Assembly (NCBI RefSeq): GCF_009826975.1
Contig: NZ_WUMO01000010.1
Coordinates: forward strand, 92,812-156,811
DNA length: 64,000 nucleotides
Reading direction: 5' to 3'
Source: Flavobacterium sp. HBTb2-11-1
Lineage (GTDB): Bacteria; Bacteroidota; Bacteroidia; Flavobacteriales; Flavobacteriaceae
Part shown: one piece after another, positions 63,839-64,000 of the stretch
Layout: every line of letters begins with the position of its first letter
Position numbering within the stretch: position 1 is the stretch's first letter
Translations under genes and position numbers: made by a program
The notes under the pieces: generated by a model
The model's database searches: none
Told to the model about the DNA's origin: nothing
What the model saw: only the letters and a program-made list of their open reading frames with translations

Positions 63839-64000
63839 TTCCAAATTCCAAAATTGAAATTCCAAATTCCAAGCTGAAAACGCAAAACTAAAGTTCTACT
63901 AACAGTTGTCATTCTGAGAACGAAGAATCACACTAGAAATTCCGCAAAGTGAATTTTCTCAATCTTTGTCGATATGCGAGTGTGATCCTTCGTTCCTCCC
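63839..64000. repeat. Repeat-rich window end
   Basis: GAAATTCCAAATTCCA units recur at about 63836-63872. From 63908 an imperfect inverted repeat begins (GAACGAAGAATCACAC at 63918-63933 against GTGTGATCCTTCGTTC at 63980-63995) and continues to the last base. Its TCGTTCCTC core matches the element at 17111-17145. Confidence 0.6.

Noticed and set aside
1..64000. tRNA, rRNA and riboswitch genes
   Set aside because: Reading the intergenic spaces showed no T-arm-like consensus, rRNA segment or known riboswitch core; a covariance-model search would be needed to exclude short RNAs.

Overview
The window is a low-GC chromosomal segment that reads as a flavobacterium, most likely a soil or freshwater Flavobacterium. 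This is inferred from the SusC/SusD pair, a hybrid two-component regulator, a type B type IX secretion C-terminal domain, a PorP/SprF protein, and promoters of the form TTG-N17-19-TAnnTTTG with no Shine-Dalgarno-like sites. No rRNA, tRNA, CRISPR array or complete insertion sequence was recognised.

Layout. 1-1756 is the 3' part of a TonB-dependent receptor gene cut by the window edge. 2251-19502 is a polysaccharide utilisation locus (PUL). A 1309-residue hybrid two-component regulator is divergent from SusC and SusD, followed by a GH5-like hydrolase, three GH43-type five-bladed propeller enzymes, a GH2 enzyme and a lipoprotein aldose 1-epimerase. The enzyme set suggests an L-arabinose- and/or galactose-containing plant glycan, but the substrate cannot be read from sequence. 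19656-20069 is a FabZ-like hotdog protein whose usual catalytic His is Ser. 20195-34328 (minus) is a three-gene cassette: a 3737-residue surface adhesin with about 15 Ig/PKD-like modules, 17 DUF11 repeats and a type IX sorting domain, then a PorP/SprF-like partner, then a TPR/PD40/OmpA protein.

34930-41610 is a mixed region: a Lys-rich protein with an H1-like tail, an orphan IS1595-type zinc-ribbon protein, a roadblock-like protein, a nitroreductase divergent from an HxlR regulator, a GNAT-MarR pair with a palindromic operator candidate, and three secreted or metabolic proteins. 41769-47679 is a co-directional cassette joining a GAF hybrid kinase with REC and Hpt domains, a single-domain response regulator, a TPR-YaiO outer-membrane barrel, a membrane HEAT-repeat protein and a processive GT2 glycosyltransferase. 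It looks like a phosphorelay-controlled exopolysaccharide system and is the best candidate here for an undescribed system.

47747-49250 holds an AraC regulator and a DUF417 (RclC-like) membrane protein. 49315-57849 holds an ABC exporter with two tandem paralogous FtsX permeases, divergent from a sigma-54 response regulator and its kinase; a sigma-54-like promoter and a perfect palindrome lie between them. 57957-60845 is a heme oxygenase-bacteriophytochrome operon for red/far-red sensing. 60943-63731 has an EamA transporter, two GNAT acetyltransferases and a LysR regulator. Intergenic spaces carry several families of short dispersed inverted repeats, some positioned as terminators. All function calls come from reading motifs and from knowledge of the families; no database search was run.
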